In this document: positions 1-8,934 of the stretch, in pieces
How the letters are laid out: each line of letters starts with the position of its first letter
How positions within the stretch are numbered: the first letter of the stretch is position 1
Assembly (NCBI GenBank): GCA_016931575.1
Contig: JAFGEO010000084.1
Location: 1-49,949, forward strand
DNA length: 49,949 nt
Direction of reading: 5' to 3'
Origin: Bacteroidales bacterium
Lineage (GTDB): Bacteria > Bacteroidota > Bacteroidia > Bacteroidales > UBA10428
The notes under the pieces: generated by a model
Database searches by the model: none
Told to the model about the DNA's origin: nothing
What the model saw: the letters and a program-made list of their open reading frames with translations, nothing else
Translations under genes and position numbers: made by a program

Positions 1-119
1 AAGGCATGGGGGATCTTTTTAGCTCTTGGTGGTGTTCTCATGGTTTCCAGGGAATTATTGTTCATAGTATAACTGCCCGCAAGCAGAAGCATGCAAAGAT
101 AGAATAAGCTGCGTAACAT
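1..119 (-). CDS. N-terminus of a secreted S9 peptidase, oligopeptidase B-like (partial)
   Basis: An open frame reads leftward from an ATG at 117-119 and runs off the window after 39 codons. It begins with a short hydrophobic signal peptide (about residues 1-16, rich in Leu/Phe/Tyr and ending in Ala-Gly-Ser). After that comes Met-Arg-Thr-Pro-Pro-Arg-Ala-Lys-Lys-Ile-Pro-His. A Pro-Pro-x-Ala-Lys-Lys-x-Pro-His segment is characteristic of the start of the oligopeptidase B / prolyl oligopeptidase (S9A) propeller, so the rest of the gene probably encodes a periplasmic or secreted trypsin-like oligopeptidase. Only the signal peptide and this motif are visible, so the family call is an inference. Confidence 0.5.
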   Translation of the reverse strand, partial: MLRSLFYLCMLLLAGSYTMNNNSLETMRTPPRAKKIPHA

Positions 120-376
120 AGGACAAGATGTTTAAAGGTTTCTAATATCGGGGTAAGTACTAAGTTAGTAAAAAGAGTAATACGCAGTTTGTTTTTATAA
201 AAAAATGGAGGGTGGTAAGCGAAGAAGTGCCCGCAGGTGTTCACGGATCTTTACGCTGATTCGCGCAGGAAGAGTCCTTTGGATCGTACTATGCCACCTT
301 TGAAAATCCGCTTTAACCCGCTGCCTTTGTCCGCGGGAAAATTACCTGGCCAGACACATGAATAAAATCACTGGAA

Positions 377-2512
377 TTACTCCGCATCCTTCATGCTCAG
401 CTGGATCCTTTTTCGTGCGACATCCACCTCCAGCACCTTAACCTTAACATGCTGGTTCAGCTGCACCACCTCGTTGGGATCCTTAACAAAACGATTGGCA
501 AGCTGCGAAATATGCACCAGGCCGTCCTGCTTCACCCCTATATCCACAAAAGCGCCGAAATTGGTGATATTGCTGACAATTCCCGGTACTACCATGCCGG
601 GTTTGACATCCTCTATCTTGAAAATGCCTTCGGAAAACTCAAAGACTTTTGCTTTTGTCCTGGGGTCACGTCCGGGCTTGGCAAGCTCCTGAATAATATC
701 TTTCAGGGTTGGTAAACCGATTTTACCCTGCACATAGCTGTGGATATCTATCCGCGATTGTACTTCGTCACTATCCATGAGCTGGCTCAGGGATACCCCC
801 TGGTCTTTGGCCATCTTCTCCACAATATGGTAGCTTTCCGGATGTACGGCACTGTTGTCCAGAGGATTCTTGCCGTTTCGGATCCGGAGGAAACCTGCAG
901 CCTGTTCGAAAGCCTTGGGCCCCAGCCTGGGAACTTCCTTCAGCGAGGTCCTGGAGCTGAAGGCACCGTGCTCACTGCGATAGTCCACAATATTTTTGGC
1001 TATCTGAGGACCAAGTCCTGAAACATAGTTAAGCAGGTGCATGCTCGCGGTATTCAGGTCGACACCTACGGCATTCACACAGCTTTCCACGACTTCGTCC
1101 AGCGATTTTTTTAGCTTCCCCTGATCGACATCGTGCTGGTATTGTCCAACACCGATCGACTTAGCCTCGATCTTCACCAGTTCAGCCAGGGGATCCATCA
1201 ACCGTCGACCTATGGAAACAGCCCCCCTGACGGTGACATCATATTGCGGAAACTCATCGCGTGCAACCTTGGAGGCTGAATAGATGGAAGCACCGGCTTC
1301 ATTTACCACAAAAACCTGCAGGTCACGATCGAAGCGTATCCGCTTGATAAACTGTTCGGTTTCACGGCTGGCTGTACCGTTTCCAATGGCAATAGCTTCG
1401 ATTTTGTACATCTGCACCAGGGAACTGATCTTAGCGGATGCTTTCCCGGTTTCTTTCTGCGGGGCATGCGGATATATCGCTTCATTATGCAGCAGGTTGC
1501 CCTGTGCATCCAGACAGACAATTTTGCATCCGGTGCGAAATCCCGGATCCATAGCCAGGATCCTCTTTTCACCCAGGGGTGAGGCCATCAGCAGCTGGCG
1601 GAGATTGGCAGCAAAGACACGAATCGCCTCCTCGTCTGCTTTCTCTTTTGAGAGCGCCCGGAATTCGGTTTCAATGGACGGCTTTAGCAGTCGGCCGTAG
1701 CTATCGGCAACAGCCATCTTTACCTGTTGTGAGACATCAAAATATCCTTTAATAAATAATTCATCCAGGCTTTCGATTACCTTTTCTTCCACCGGGGCAA
1801 TATCCACCTTCAGAAAACCTTCGTCCTCTCCCCTGCGAAGGGCCAGCAAGCGATGGGATGGACAGCGGGAAAGTTTCTCTGAAAACTCATAGTAGTCTTT
1901 GTATTTTATTCCTTCTTCTTCCTTACCCTTAAGCAGCCGGGAGGAAATCATTGCATCTTTGTTAAAATGGTACCTGACCGTATCCCGGGCACGCTTATTT
2001 TCACTTACCCACTCTGCCACAATATCGCGGGCACCCTGCAGGGCTGCCTTCTCATCGGGAACATCCTTATTGACAAACTCAGCGGCTTTGGATAAGATAT
2101 TGAGCTCTTTTTGCTTCATCAGGATCGCAGCCAGGGGCTCAAGGCCCTTTTCCTTAGCAACCGAGGCACGTGTCTTCTTTTTGGGTTTATAGGGAAGATA
2201 GAGGTCTTCCAGTTCGGTGAGCGTTTCGGCAGACTCAATCTTATTCTTTAATTCAGGAGTGAGTTTCCCCTGCTCTTCGATAGTCTTAAGGATTGTCTCG
2301 CGCCGTTTGTCGATCTCCTGCAATTTAAGATACTGGTCTCTTACCTCGGCTACCTGCACCTCGTCCATGCTTCCGGTCATCTCTTTACGGTAGCGACTGA
2401 TAAAGGGTATGGTAGCCCCTTCGTTCAGCAATTTCAGGACATTGGCGATCTTCCCCGCTTCAAGCTGGGTTGTTTTGGCAATCTTCTCCAGGTATTTTTC
2501 CATGGCTTCCAT
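377..2512 (-). CDS. tex: Tex-family RNA-binding transcription accessory protein
   Basis: The 711-residue product matches the usual Tex length. The N-terminal helical Tex domain carries the hallmark stretch GATIPFISRYRKEMTG (about residues 32-47). A YqgF/RNase H-like core follows (about 315-440, with AMDPGFRTGCKIVCL), then helix-hairpin-helix repeats (about 485-560, including LGPQIAKNIVDYR) and a C-terminal S1 RNA-binding domain (about 640-710, with NITNFGAFVDIGVKQDGLVH). Tex is a cytoplasmic nucleic-acid-binding protein linked to transcription and RNA turnover. A second Met at codon 4 (MEKYLEKIA) is an equally plausible start, because many relatives begin there. The gene stands alone and divergent from yaaA; no clear terminator is seen downstream. 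Confidence 0.95.
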   Translation of the reverse strand: MEAMEKYLEKIAKTTQLEAGKIANVLKLLNEGATIPFISRYRKEMTGSMDEVQVAEVRDQYLKLQEIDKRRETILKTIEEQGKLTPELKNKIESAETLTELEDLYLPYKPKKKTRASVAKEKGLEPLAAILMKQKELNILSKAAEFVNKDVPDEKAALQGARDIVAEWVSENKRARDTVRYHFNKDAMISSRLLKGKEEEGIKYKDYYEFSEKLSRCPSHRLLALRRGEDEGFLKVDIAPVEEKVIESLDELFIKGYFDVSQQVKMAVADSYGRLLKPSIETEFRALSKEKADEEAIRVFAANLRQLLMASPLGEKRILAMDPGFRTGCKIVCLDAQGNLLHNEAIYPHAPQKETGKASAKISSLVQMYKIEAIAIGNGTASRETEQFIKRIRFDRDLQVFVVNEAGASIYSASKVARDEFPQYDVTVRGAVSIGRRLMDPLAELVKIEAKSIGVGQYQHDVDQGKLKKSLDEVVESCVNAVGVDLNTASMHLLNYVSGLGPQIAKNIVDYRSEHGAFSSRTSLKEVPRLGPKAFEQAAGFLRIRNGKNPLDNSAVHPESYHIVEKMAKDQGVSLSQLMDSDEVQSRIDIHSYVQGKIGLPTLKDIIQELAKPGRDPRTKAKVFEFSEGIFKIEDVKPGMVVPGIVSNITNFGAFVDIGVKQDGLVHISQLANRFVKDPNEVVQLNQHVKVKVLEVDVARKRIQLSMKDAE

Positions 2513-2657
2513 TTAAGCAGCCCAAATTTAGATAATCCCCGGGCATTTCACAGGAATGTTAAAAAGTTGAGGATAAAAAGCTCGTTTCCCTGTTGAACAA
2601 AGTCGTCTCCGACTTGTCCTGAAAGAGGCCGTATTCCTTAATATGAGGGCTTCAGCC

Positions 2658-2688
2658 TTGAATATTTTTATAGAATGACCTTACTTTG
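2658..2688 (+). promoter_or_regulatory. Bacteroidota-type promoter of yaaA
   Basis: TTG (2658-2660), a 20-nt spacer and TTACTTTG (2681-2688) resemble the Bacteroidota -33 TTTG / -7 TAnnTTTG arrangement with its 19-21 nt spacing. Transcription would begin near 2694, about 20 nt before the yaaA ATG at 2715. One base of the -7 box departs from consensus. Confidence 0.5.
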
Positions 2689-2714
2689 TGTAATCCTTAT
2701 AGTAAAACCTGCAG

Positions 2715-3479
2715 ATGATCCTTATCCTCTCTCCCGCCAAAAACCTTGATTTTAATTCGGAAATCCACTATCAGGGCCATACCATGCCCGATTTTCTGAA
2801 TAGCAGCAATACCTTGATATCGAAGCTGAAGAAATTTTCACCTGATGAACTGGGTGCTCTGATGGATATAAGTCCCAAACTTGCTGAGCTGAACTTTATC
2901 AGGTACAGACAATGGAGCCGCATCACATCGCCGGAAAATGCCCGACCCGCCATATTCACCTTTAACGGCGAGGTTTTTAACGGACTTCAGGCCCGAAGCC
3001 TCAGCACAGGTGCCATCGAATTTGCACAGGAGCATTTACGCATCCTCTCCGGGCTCTATGGCATCCTGCGCCCCCTGGACCTGATACAGCCCTACCGTCT
3101 GGAAATGGGGATCGCGCTGCAGGCAGGAAAGCATGCCGATCTCTATGCCTTCTGGGGAAACCGGATTTTGAATAAGCTAAATGAGAAGGCGCAGGAAACC
3201 GCTTCCAGTGTACTTGTCAACCTGGCCTCAAACGAATACGCCAAAGCCGCAAAACTTTCTAATTTCAAAGGAAGGGTGATCACACCCGTCTTCAGGCAGC
3301 TTAAGGGTGAAAAACTGACCACCATTACCATATACATGAAGAAAGCCCGGGGGCTGATGACCCGTTTTATCCTGGAAAATCAGCTTCAGGATGTGGAAGC
3401 CCTTAAATTATTCGATGTCGAAGGATATTTCTATGATGAAAACCATTCCGGCAAGGACGAGTGGGTGTTTGTCAGATAA
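2715..3479 (+). CDS. yaaA: YaaA-family (DUF328) peroxide stress protein
   Basis: The 254-residue protein opens with the family signature MILILSPAKNLDF and has the conserved basic motif MKKARGLMTRFI near residue 215. Length and both motifs match YaaA throughout. In E. coli YaaA limits damage from the Fenton reaction by lowering free iron during H2O2 stress, and the fold binds DNA. The protein is cytoplasmic, with no signal peptide or membrane segment. It is monocistronic and divergent from tex, with a good promoter just upstream. The ATG at 2715 is the only sensible start. The gene converges on the S8 protease gene, with a terminator hairpin in the short gap. Confidence 0.93.
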   Translation: MILILSPAKNLDFNSEIHYQGHTMPDFLNSSNTLISKLKKFSPDELGALMDISPKLAELNFIRYRQWSRITSPENARPAIFTFNGEVFNGLQARSLSTGAIEFAQEHLRILSGLYGILRPLDLIQPYRLEMGIALQAGKHADLYAFWGNRILNKLNEKAQETASSVLVNLASNEYAKAAKLSNFKGRVITPVFRQLKGEKLTTITIYMKKARGLMTRFILENQLQDVEALKLFDVEGYFYDENHSGKDEWVFVR

Positions 3480-3504
3480 TGGGATAGCACCCTGCACATT
3501 TATG

Positions 3505-3530
3505 AAAAAAAAGCTCCCCGAAGGGAGCTT
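3505..3530 (-). terminator. Rho-independent terminator of the S8 protease gene
   Basis: The arms AAGCTCCC (3511-3518) and GGGAGCTT (3523-3530) are perfectly complementary across a 4-base loop. Read on the minus strand the loop is TTCG, a very stable tetraloop, and the stem runs into eight T residues (3512 down to 3505). On the plus strand no T-run follows, so the terminator serves mainly the leftward S8 gene; it may partly stop yaaA transcription too. Confidence 0.8.
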
Positions 3531-3540
3531 TGCAGATCTC

Positions 3541-4737
3541 TTAATGCACACCGATCGGATCAGGATTCCCATCCGGATCACCGCTGACATTCCCGTCTGT
3601 GGAAATATTGCCCAGCAATAATATTCCGCAGGCATGAGGTGCAGCCATTGAGGTGCCGCTTAAGGTTGCATAACCGCCACTCTTATAGGTGGAGTAAATG
3701 TAGGTTCCCGGCTCGCAGTAGTCAACCGGAGGATTATCATAGTTTGAGTAACTTGACCATACATCACCCTCTCCCATAGCTGATATCGTGTAGATGTTTG
3801 ATCCACTGGCACTTGCCGGCGATTTCAGCGTTGCGCTGGTGCTTTCATTCCCAGCGGCGAGGGTAAATTTAACTCCCGTGGCAGCAGCAGCTTCCACAGC
3901 TGAATTCAATGCTTCGGAATATCCGCCACCCAGGCTCATGTTGGCAACATCGCCCGGAGAGCCATTCTCAGCTACAAAGTCAACTCCAGCAATTATGGCA
4001 TCGTAGGAGCCACTTCCTCTTCTGTCAAGCACTTTTATGGGGACAACTGTCGCATTGGCAGCGACACCCACTACTCCCACTGCATTATTCTTTGCTCCGA
4101 CAATCCCGGCACAATGAGATCCATGTCCATTGTCATCATCAGGTGTGGAAGTACGCGCAACAAAGGTAGCTCCTTTGCTTGCATCAACATTAAGGTCTAC
4201 ATGGTCAATATCAATCCCTGTGTCGATGATCCAGGCAACTTGCCCTGTTCCATCAACGCCACCGTTTACACGAGCAACACCCCATGGGGTACTTTGACCT
4301 ACCGGAGTGGGACTAGGCTTTTTCATGATCTTTACATCAGGTTGGATTAAGGTAGCGACCTGGTTTTCTTCAATATATTTTACCGCGGCATCAGCCTGTA
4401 GCTTTTTTAACTGACCGGGAGCAATTTTTACAGAGAACCCCTGTATGGCTGTTCCGTAGGCGTATCCAATTTCTCCATCGGCAATACCGGCCCTTTCGAG
4501 AATTTTCCGGCTCCTGGCTTTAACAGCAGCCTGTTTTTTCTCATAGCCTTTAAGCTGAACAAGTTCGGTAACAAGCTCTGCATCATTTAAAACTACAATG
4601 TAAATCTTCCTGGATAAATCAGCTGATTTAAGCGTAATTTCTTCCTGAAGGGAGTCATCCATGAAAGATTTTTCACACGACTGAAATAAAAATCCCAGCA
4701 GGGCTACTCCGATTAAACAAACCATTAATTTTCTCAT
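3541..4737 (-). CDS. S8 subtilisin-like serine protease, lipoprotein with I9 propeptide
   Basis: The 398-residue preproprotein starts with a signal peptide and probable lipobox Cys (LFQSC, Cys21), so it should be lipid-anchored at the surface or in the periplasm. Residues about 42-130 form an inhibitor-I9-type propeptide (KIYIVVLND, GFSVKIAPGQL). The subtilase triad is complete: Asp172 in IDTGIDIDHVDL, His205 in NGHGSHCAG and Ser363 in SGTSMAAPHA; the oxyanion Asn297 lies in AAGNEST. The protein ends about 35 residues after the Ser with a short Asp/Asn/Pro-rich tail and no added domain, so it is a minimal single-domain protease. It is monocistronic, with a strong terminator immediately downstream. 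The natural substrate cannot be inferred. Confidence 0.93.
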   Translation of the reverse strand: MRKLMVCLIGVALLGFLFQSCEKSFMDDSLQEEITLKSADLSRKIYIVVLNDAELVTELVQLKGYEKKQAAVKARSRKILERAGIADGEIGYAYGTAIQGFSVKIAPGQLKKLQADAAVKYIEENQVATLIQPDVKIMKKPSPTPVGQSTPWGVARVNGGVDGTGQVAWIIDTGIDIDHVDLNVDASKGATFVARTSTPDDDNGHGSHCAGIVGAKNNAVGVVGVAANATVVPIKVLDRRGSGSYDAIIAGVDFVAENGSPGDVANMSLGGGYSEALNSAVEAAAATGVKFTLAAGNESTSATLKSPASASGSNIYTISAMGEGDVWSSYSNYDNPPVDYCEPGTYIYSTYKSGGYATLSGTSMAAPHACGILLLGNISTDGNVSGDPDGNPDPIGVH

Positions 4738-5211
4738 AATAACTTGACTTTTTAGGTTAACAGATAGGTTAATACTTCCGATATTACTTATTTAGGTTGT
4801 GTGTTCTTATTAATTGATCCCGACAGGTAACCCGACAATCAGGAATGACTAAGGATTCCTTTTACTCAGAGCAAAACTTTCCTGTAAGTGCCAATGGATG
4901 CAATGAAAAAAATAATCCTTCACTCCGTTAGGTTCCAGTTAAATCTTTTTTATAGACAGCATGCGACTCCTTACGTATCAGTGCCTGCATAAAGGCAGGG
5001 CAGAATATAAGACGTCTATCCAGTGAAAGATATAAACTTTTTCAGGATAAATCAATAGCCGGGAATATACTGTCTGAAGGGTACTGCCAAAAGAGTGTAA
5101 CATGCTTTTCAAATTCTGACACATGAAACTCGTAGATACAATTTCCTGCAGATTTTCCGAATTAGCGATGATTTTTGTATATTTAGTAATTAGCGGCTAA
5201 TAGGTTAAGGC
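4738..5211. other. 474-nt intergenic region between S8 protease and PfkB-like operon
   Basis: This divergent spacer must hold promoters for both flanking units. I find no convincing gene. A small GC hairpin is visible (CCTGC 4984-4988 / GCAGG 4995-4999, 6-nt loop). A TATATTTA string near 5177 could be a -7 box for the rightward operon, but no properly spaced -33 element accompanies it. Confidence 0.4.
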
Positions 5212-6159
5212 ATGGTATTAACTGTTACTCTGAATCCCGCCATTGACAAATTGCTGATCCTGAAGCGATTTTCAATCCATAAGCTCCACCGACTGGAGAG
5301 CAGTGAAAAAAGCATCATTTCAGCAGGTGGGAAAGGCGTGAATATTGCCATCAACCTCCACCGGTTTAACGACGAAGTGATCGCCACCGGATTTGCATCC
5401 GGGCACTCAGGGCACCTGCTGTGTGATGAACTCCGCAGAGTGGGCGTAACAACAAGCTTCATATTCACCGAGGGGCTTACCCGTACGAACATTTCTATCC
5501 TCGACCAGGAAAACGAAACCCTTACTGAGATCAATGACTACGGACACCATGTATCCCTGCCCGACCAGGAATTCTTCCTGGAAAACTACGAGAGGCTGCT
5601 TTATCGGGTAAAAACCGTTGTGCTGGCCGGATCCCTGCCTATTGGTGTGTCAGAGGATATTTACCGGAAAATGATCCTGATGGCCAGGGAAAGAAAGAAG
5701 AAAGTAATTATCCATACATCCCCCCAGCATCTTGACCCGATTATCGATTCCTCACCTCAGATTATCGTCCCGGATATGAGAAGTTATCATCAGATGTTGG
5801 GCAATCCCTGCGACGGGATTGAGCAATTCCTGCATGTAGGTAAAGAGGTGCTTGTAAAAAATAAAGAAAGTGAACTGATCATTTTCATACACCGCATTGA
5901 GAATGTAGTGGCCATCAGTCGTTCCGCCTGCTACATCCTGCGTCCTGAAAATCTCACTATTCGAAATATGCTGGGATATGCCGACTCCTACGTGGCTGGA
6001 TTTTTACATGCCGGGAAAAACAGCCTTTCAATGCTGGATACACTGATCTATGCTTCAGCTGCAGGATTGACAAATGTGGAATCCCTTCATAAGGAACTGG
6101 TCGATCCGGAACATATTGAAAAAAATTTAAACCGAATAAAAGTAGAAGAGATCAAATGA
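5212..6159 (+). CDS. PfkB-family sugar kinase homologue with eroded nucleotide-site motifs
   Basis: The 315-residue protein has the fold signature of 1-phosphofructokinase/tagatose-6-phosphate kinase. The N-terminal substrate half is well kept (VTLNPAIDKLLIL at 3-15; GGKGVNIA from Gly39; ATGFASG near 60). The nucleotide half is not. The Pro-Asn-x-x-Glu motif reads PDMRS (Asp188 to Ser191). The LGxxG-type strand reads IFIHRIEN (224-231). The GAGD anion hole reads GYAD, keeping only the catalytic Asp258. It may therefore bind a sugar phosphate but phosphorylate poorly or not at all; this is inference from alignment by eye. The stop overlaps the next start (ATGA at 6156-6159), so it is translationally coupled to the CBS gene and the permease gene after it. 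Confidence 0.85.
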   Translation: MVLTVTLNPAIDKLLILKRFSIHKLHRLESSEKSIISAGGKGVNIAINLHRFNDEVIATGFASGHSGHLLCDELRRVGVTTSFIFTEGLTRTNISILDQENETLTEINDYGHHVSLPDQEFFLENYERLLYRVKTVVLAGSLPIGVSEDIYRKMILMARERKKKVIIHTSPQHLDPIIDSSPQIIVPDMRSYHQMLGNPCDGIEQFLHVGKEVLVKNKESELIIFIHRIENVVAISRSACYILRPENLTIRNMLGYADSYVAGFLHAGKNSLSMLDTLIYASAAGLTNVESLHKELVDPEHIEKNLNRIKVEEIK

Positions 6160-6623
6160 GACTTGTCAGGGATTATATGCACAAAGACATTACCTCCGTA
6201 AATGAAGATTCAACACTCGGGCAGGTTATCCGTGTCATGAAACTCCACCGTCTGGGTGCAGTACCTATCGTTGACAAACAAGGGCATTGTATCGGGTATA
6301 TTACTGCCCGGGATGTGCTGAAGATCGCAATTCCCGATTATATCAAGTCTATTTACAATACTTCCTTCATGGCAAACATGGACCAGGTCACAAATCACCT
6401 GAAAGGCATGCTAAATGAAAAAGCTGTACGTTTTTTAGATGGGGAATATGTATTTCTGAATCCGACGGATACCATGTCCTATGCTGCTGATCTACTGAAC
6501 AGGCAAAAAAGGACCATTCTCCCGGTGATCGAGGATCAGCAACAGGTAGGATGGATAACCAAGATCGATATCATCTCCATGGCCCTTGATCCGGAGGAAG
6601 AAAACAACGATAAACACGATTAA
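6156..6623 (+). CDS. Tandem CBS-domain protein
   Basis: The 155-residue soluble protein is one Bateman module. CBS1 spans about residues 4-58 (VRDYMHKDITSVNEDSTLGQV, then GAVPIVDKQGHCIGYITARD). CBS2 spans about 92-150 (FLNPTDTMSYAADLLNRQK, then PVIEDQQQVGWITKID). No catalytic domain is attached. CBS pairs bind adenine nucleotides and tune partner enzymes or transporters. Here the start overlaps the stop of the PfkB-like gene by 4 nt and the stop is 5 nt before the permease gene. The obvious inference is that it is a regulatory subunit sensing energy state for one or both neighbours. The ligand cannot be read from the sequence. Confidence 0.88.
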   Translation: MRLVRDYMHKDITSVNEDSTLGQVIRVMKLHRLGAVPIVDKQGHCIGYITARDVLKIAIPDYIKSIYNTSFMANMDQVTNHLKGMLNEKAVRFLDGEYVFLNPTDTMSYAADLLNRQKRTILPVIEDQQQVGWITKIDIISMALDPEEENNDKHD

Positions 6624-6628
6624 CCGGC

Positions 6629-7933
6629 ATGTTTCTAAATGCAGCAACCGATATAACCCTCCTCAAAATAGTGGTCACACTAAGTGTCTTCTTCCTGACT
6701 TTTCTGTTTATCACTACTGAAAAACTCCCGAACGCCATTGCTGCCATGGCCGGGGCATTCATCCTGATCATTTTTCATGTCGTTTCGCAGGAGGAAGCAA
6801 TAGATTATGTCGATTTTGACACGATCGGACTGCTATGCGGAATGATGCTTACCGTGGCCGTGATGAGAAAAACAGGGCTTTTTGAGTACATTGCCATCAA
6901 GGGGATCAAGATGACCGGAGGAAACCCCTGGAAGATCCTGGTGGTACTTTCCATTGTCACGGCCGTCCTTTCCGCCTTCCTGGACAATGTCACCACGGTC
7001 CTGATCATCGTGCCCCTTACTTTTGCTGTCTGCGAAACCATCAGGGTGAATCCCACACCCATACTGATTTCCGAGATCCTTTTTTCCAATATCGGTGGGG
7101 CCGCAACCCTGATCGGTGACCCCCCCAATATTATGATCGGCGGTGCTACAGAACTGGATTTCATGGACTTCATTTACAACAACCTTCCCATCGTCATCCT
7201 GGTTTCTATTGTAACCATGGGCTTATTGCGGCTTATTTACTATAAAAAACTCATGGAAATACCGGTAGACAGCAAAAAAATCCTGGCTTTCGATGAGAGA
7301 AGAACCATTCCCGATAAGAAATTCCTTATTTCCACCCTGATTGTCTTCGGACTGATAATCATCGCATTTGTTACTCATCAGTTTCATCACATCAGCCTGG
7401 CCTCAGTAGCTATCGGGGGTGGATTTACCCTCATGATGGTTACACGTCAGGATCCTGAAGAAGTGCTGAAAGAAGTGGAATGGCCAACCCTCTTCTTCTT
7501 CCTGGGGCTTTTTGTTATCGTTGGGGGACTCGATAAGACCGGAGTGATCCATAAAGTTGCTGTCAGCATGCTGGATGTGACTAAAGGCCAGGAAGGCCCC
7601 TCAACACAATTTGTTCTTTGGCTTTCGGCGCTTTCAACGACTGTTGTCAACTCCATCCCCTTTACGGCTACAATGATTTCTCTGATTGAAAATATGTCAG
7701 GCAGTATTTCGGGTGACATCAACAATATCTGGTGGGCACTCTCCCTGGGTGCCTGCTTTGGCGGAAACGGAACACTTGTTGGCGCCGCAGCTAACATTAT
7801 CGTTGCCGGTTTCACACAGAAAACAAAATACCCCCTGCGTTTTGGTGAGTATTTTAAAGTTGCATTTCCTCTCATGCTGGTATCTGTCGCAATGGTTTCC
7901 GGATACCTGTACTTGAAGTATACTTATTTTTAG
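6629..7933 (+). CDS. ArsB/NhaD-type (ion transporter superfamily) membrane permease
   Basis: The 434-residue protein has roughly 11-12 hydrophobic segments. Two inverted-repeat signature loops are visible: FLDNVTTVLIIVPLT followed by GGAATLIGDPPNIMIGG in the first half, and TTVVNSIPFTATMI followed by GGNGTLVGAAANIIVAG in the second. This duplicated Asn-rich pattern is that of the ArsB/NhaD/CitM-like ion transporter families. NhaD members are Na+/H+ antiporters, and others move arsenite, citrate or other anions. The substrate is not evident; no arsenic genes are nearby. It is the last gene of the PfkB-like/CBS/permease operon, and the 5-nt spacing suggests co-production with the CBS protein. 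No terminator is obvious downstream. Confidence 0.88.
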   Translation: MFLNAATDITLLKIVVTLSVFFLTFLFITTEKLPNAIAAMAGAFILIIFHVVSQEEAIDYVDFDTIGLLCGMMLTVAVMRKTGLFEYIAIKGIKMTGGNPWKILVVLSIVTAVLSAFLDNVTTVLIIVPLTFAVCETIRVNPTPILISEILFSNIGGAATLIGDPPNIMIGGATELDFMDFIYNNLPIVILVSIVTMGLLRLIYYKKLMEIPVDSKKILAFDERRTIPDKKFLISTLIVFGLIIIAFVTHQFHHISLASVAIGGGFTLMMVTRQDPEEVLKEVEWPTLFFFLGLFVIVGGLDKTGVIHKVAVSMLDVTKGQEGPSTQFVLWLSALSTTVVNSIPFTATMISLIENMSGSISGDINNIWWALSLGACFGGNGTLVGAAANIIVAGFTQKTKYPLRFGEYFKVAFPLMLVSVAMVSGYLYLKYTYF

Positions 7934-8403
7934 GTACGGGGTGGTTTAATAAAAAATTAAGTATTAAGAATTGGGATTCTGGGCTTTTGTCTTTGAGGAC
8001 TTCAAGGCAATAAATCCCGGGCTCCGGCAACAATTTGCTTTTAGGTATACCATGTGCCACTCCTAAGGATTTCTCCTGTTTTATACATGCTTATTTATGG
8101 CCTTCGCCACAACTTTGAAGCCTGGAAAGGAAAGTCCTCTGCGATGAAGGTACAAGTTTGTGGGAGATCCTGAGATTCCTCAGGATGACTACTGCCCTGT
8201 AAAAAGCACTGCAACAGCAATCTGAGTGATATTAAACGGAACTTTTCTTCTGACATCTCAGGACCCGCTCTGGGACCACCCTTTAGTAGATCCCATGGCA
8301 CATAAGCCCAGTCTTTAGACCTAAATAAACAAAACACCATCATCCAACAAACACACGAACATTAATATCCCACCACCAATCCAGCAAGCACCTCATCATT
8401 CTA
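7934..8403. other. 470-nt intergenic region without a convincing gene
   Basis: This region separates the convergent permease and GNAT genes. It contains a perfect small palindromic hairpin (8167-8186), described separately. Open frames on the minus strand (for example 8095-8343) lack recognisable motifs and are rich in residues expected from non-coding sequence. It may be decayed or repeat-derived DNA. Confidence 0.4.
8167..8186. repeat. Perfect 8-bp inverted repeat (hairpin)
   Basis: ATCCTGAG (8167-8174), loop ATTC and CTCAGGAT (8179-8186) pair perfectly. No T-run follows on either strand, so it is not a standard terminator. It may be a fragment of a dispersed intergenic repeat; its copy number in the genome would decide. 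Confidence 0.5.
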
Positions 8404-8874
8404 TCACCCCTTCCGATTGTCCTTAACCAGCTTCACCAAAACAATATCGTCATGGGCTGGGTCGTCCAGACGACCTTCAATGTGGTAGCCAAGCTGTTCA
8501 TAGAAACGGATGTTATGCACACTTTTCTCTGCCGTGAAAAGTTCAAAACAGGTCACACCGGAATAACTGGCTTCCAAAAACTCCATGATGGTTCGCCCCA
8601 GGCCTTTCCGCTGGTATTCAGGGAGCACAACCAGCCGGCCTATCGACAGGATATTGCCTTCCAGCAACCTGACTTTTACAGAAGCAACAATTTTACCCTC
8701 GCTGCATAATTTGTAGAATGAATAGTTATTGAAATCGTCCTGAATGGATTTATGGTCCTGCAATAAGGCAGGAATATCAAACTTGTTATGGAGTACTGCT
8801 TCCTGATGGAAGGCCCGTTTCTGGACCTCCAGGATTTCAGCGGCATCGCTTACCTGTGCCTTTTCAACCTTCAT
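8404..8874 (-). CDS. GNAT-family N-acetyltransferase
   Basis: This 156-residue single-domain GNAT has the acetyl-CoA pyrophosphate-binding motif A, VLPEYQRKGLGRTIMEF, at about residues 83-99. It is preceded by a strand that fits the fold (IGRLVV) and followed by ELFTAEKSVHNIRFYEQLGY, the usual motif-B region that ends beside a Tyr. The acceptor substrate is unknown. It lies 60 nt downstream of rnfA on the same strand and may be a passenger at the end of the Rnf transcript. The Met start sits in the canonical MKVEKAQVSDAAEILEVQ opening of such enzymes. Confidence 0.85.
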   Translation of the reverse strand: MKVEKAQVSDAAEILEVQKRAFHQEAVLHNKFDIPALLQDHKSIQDDFNNYSFYKLCSEGKIVASVKVRLLEGNILSIGRLVVLPEYQRKGLGRTIMEFLEASYSGVTCFELFTAEKSVHNIRFYEQLGYHIEGRLDDPAHDDIVLVKLVKDNRKG

Positions 8875-8934
8875 GAGAAAATGAAAATAACTAGTTAGTC
8901 TGAACTGCTCCAGGAAAGATCCGGCTGATTTTTA

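Noticed and set aside
62-244. 60-residue minus-strand open frame at the left edge
   Set aside because: It has no recognisable motif, and another minus-strand frame starting at 119 gives a much better signal peptide plus S9 peptidase motif over the same bases.
1284-1700. 138-residue open frame antisense to tex
   Set aside because: It lies wholly within a highly conserved gene on the other strand and has Ser/Arg-rich shadow composition.
8095-8343. 82-residue minus-strand open frame in the intergenic region
   Set aside because: Its composition is non-protein-like (many Trp, Arg and Ser from repeat-like DNA), it includes the palindrome at 8167-8186, and no family is recognised.
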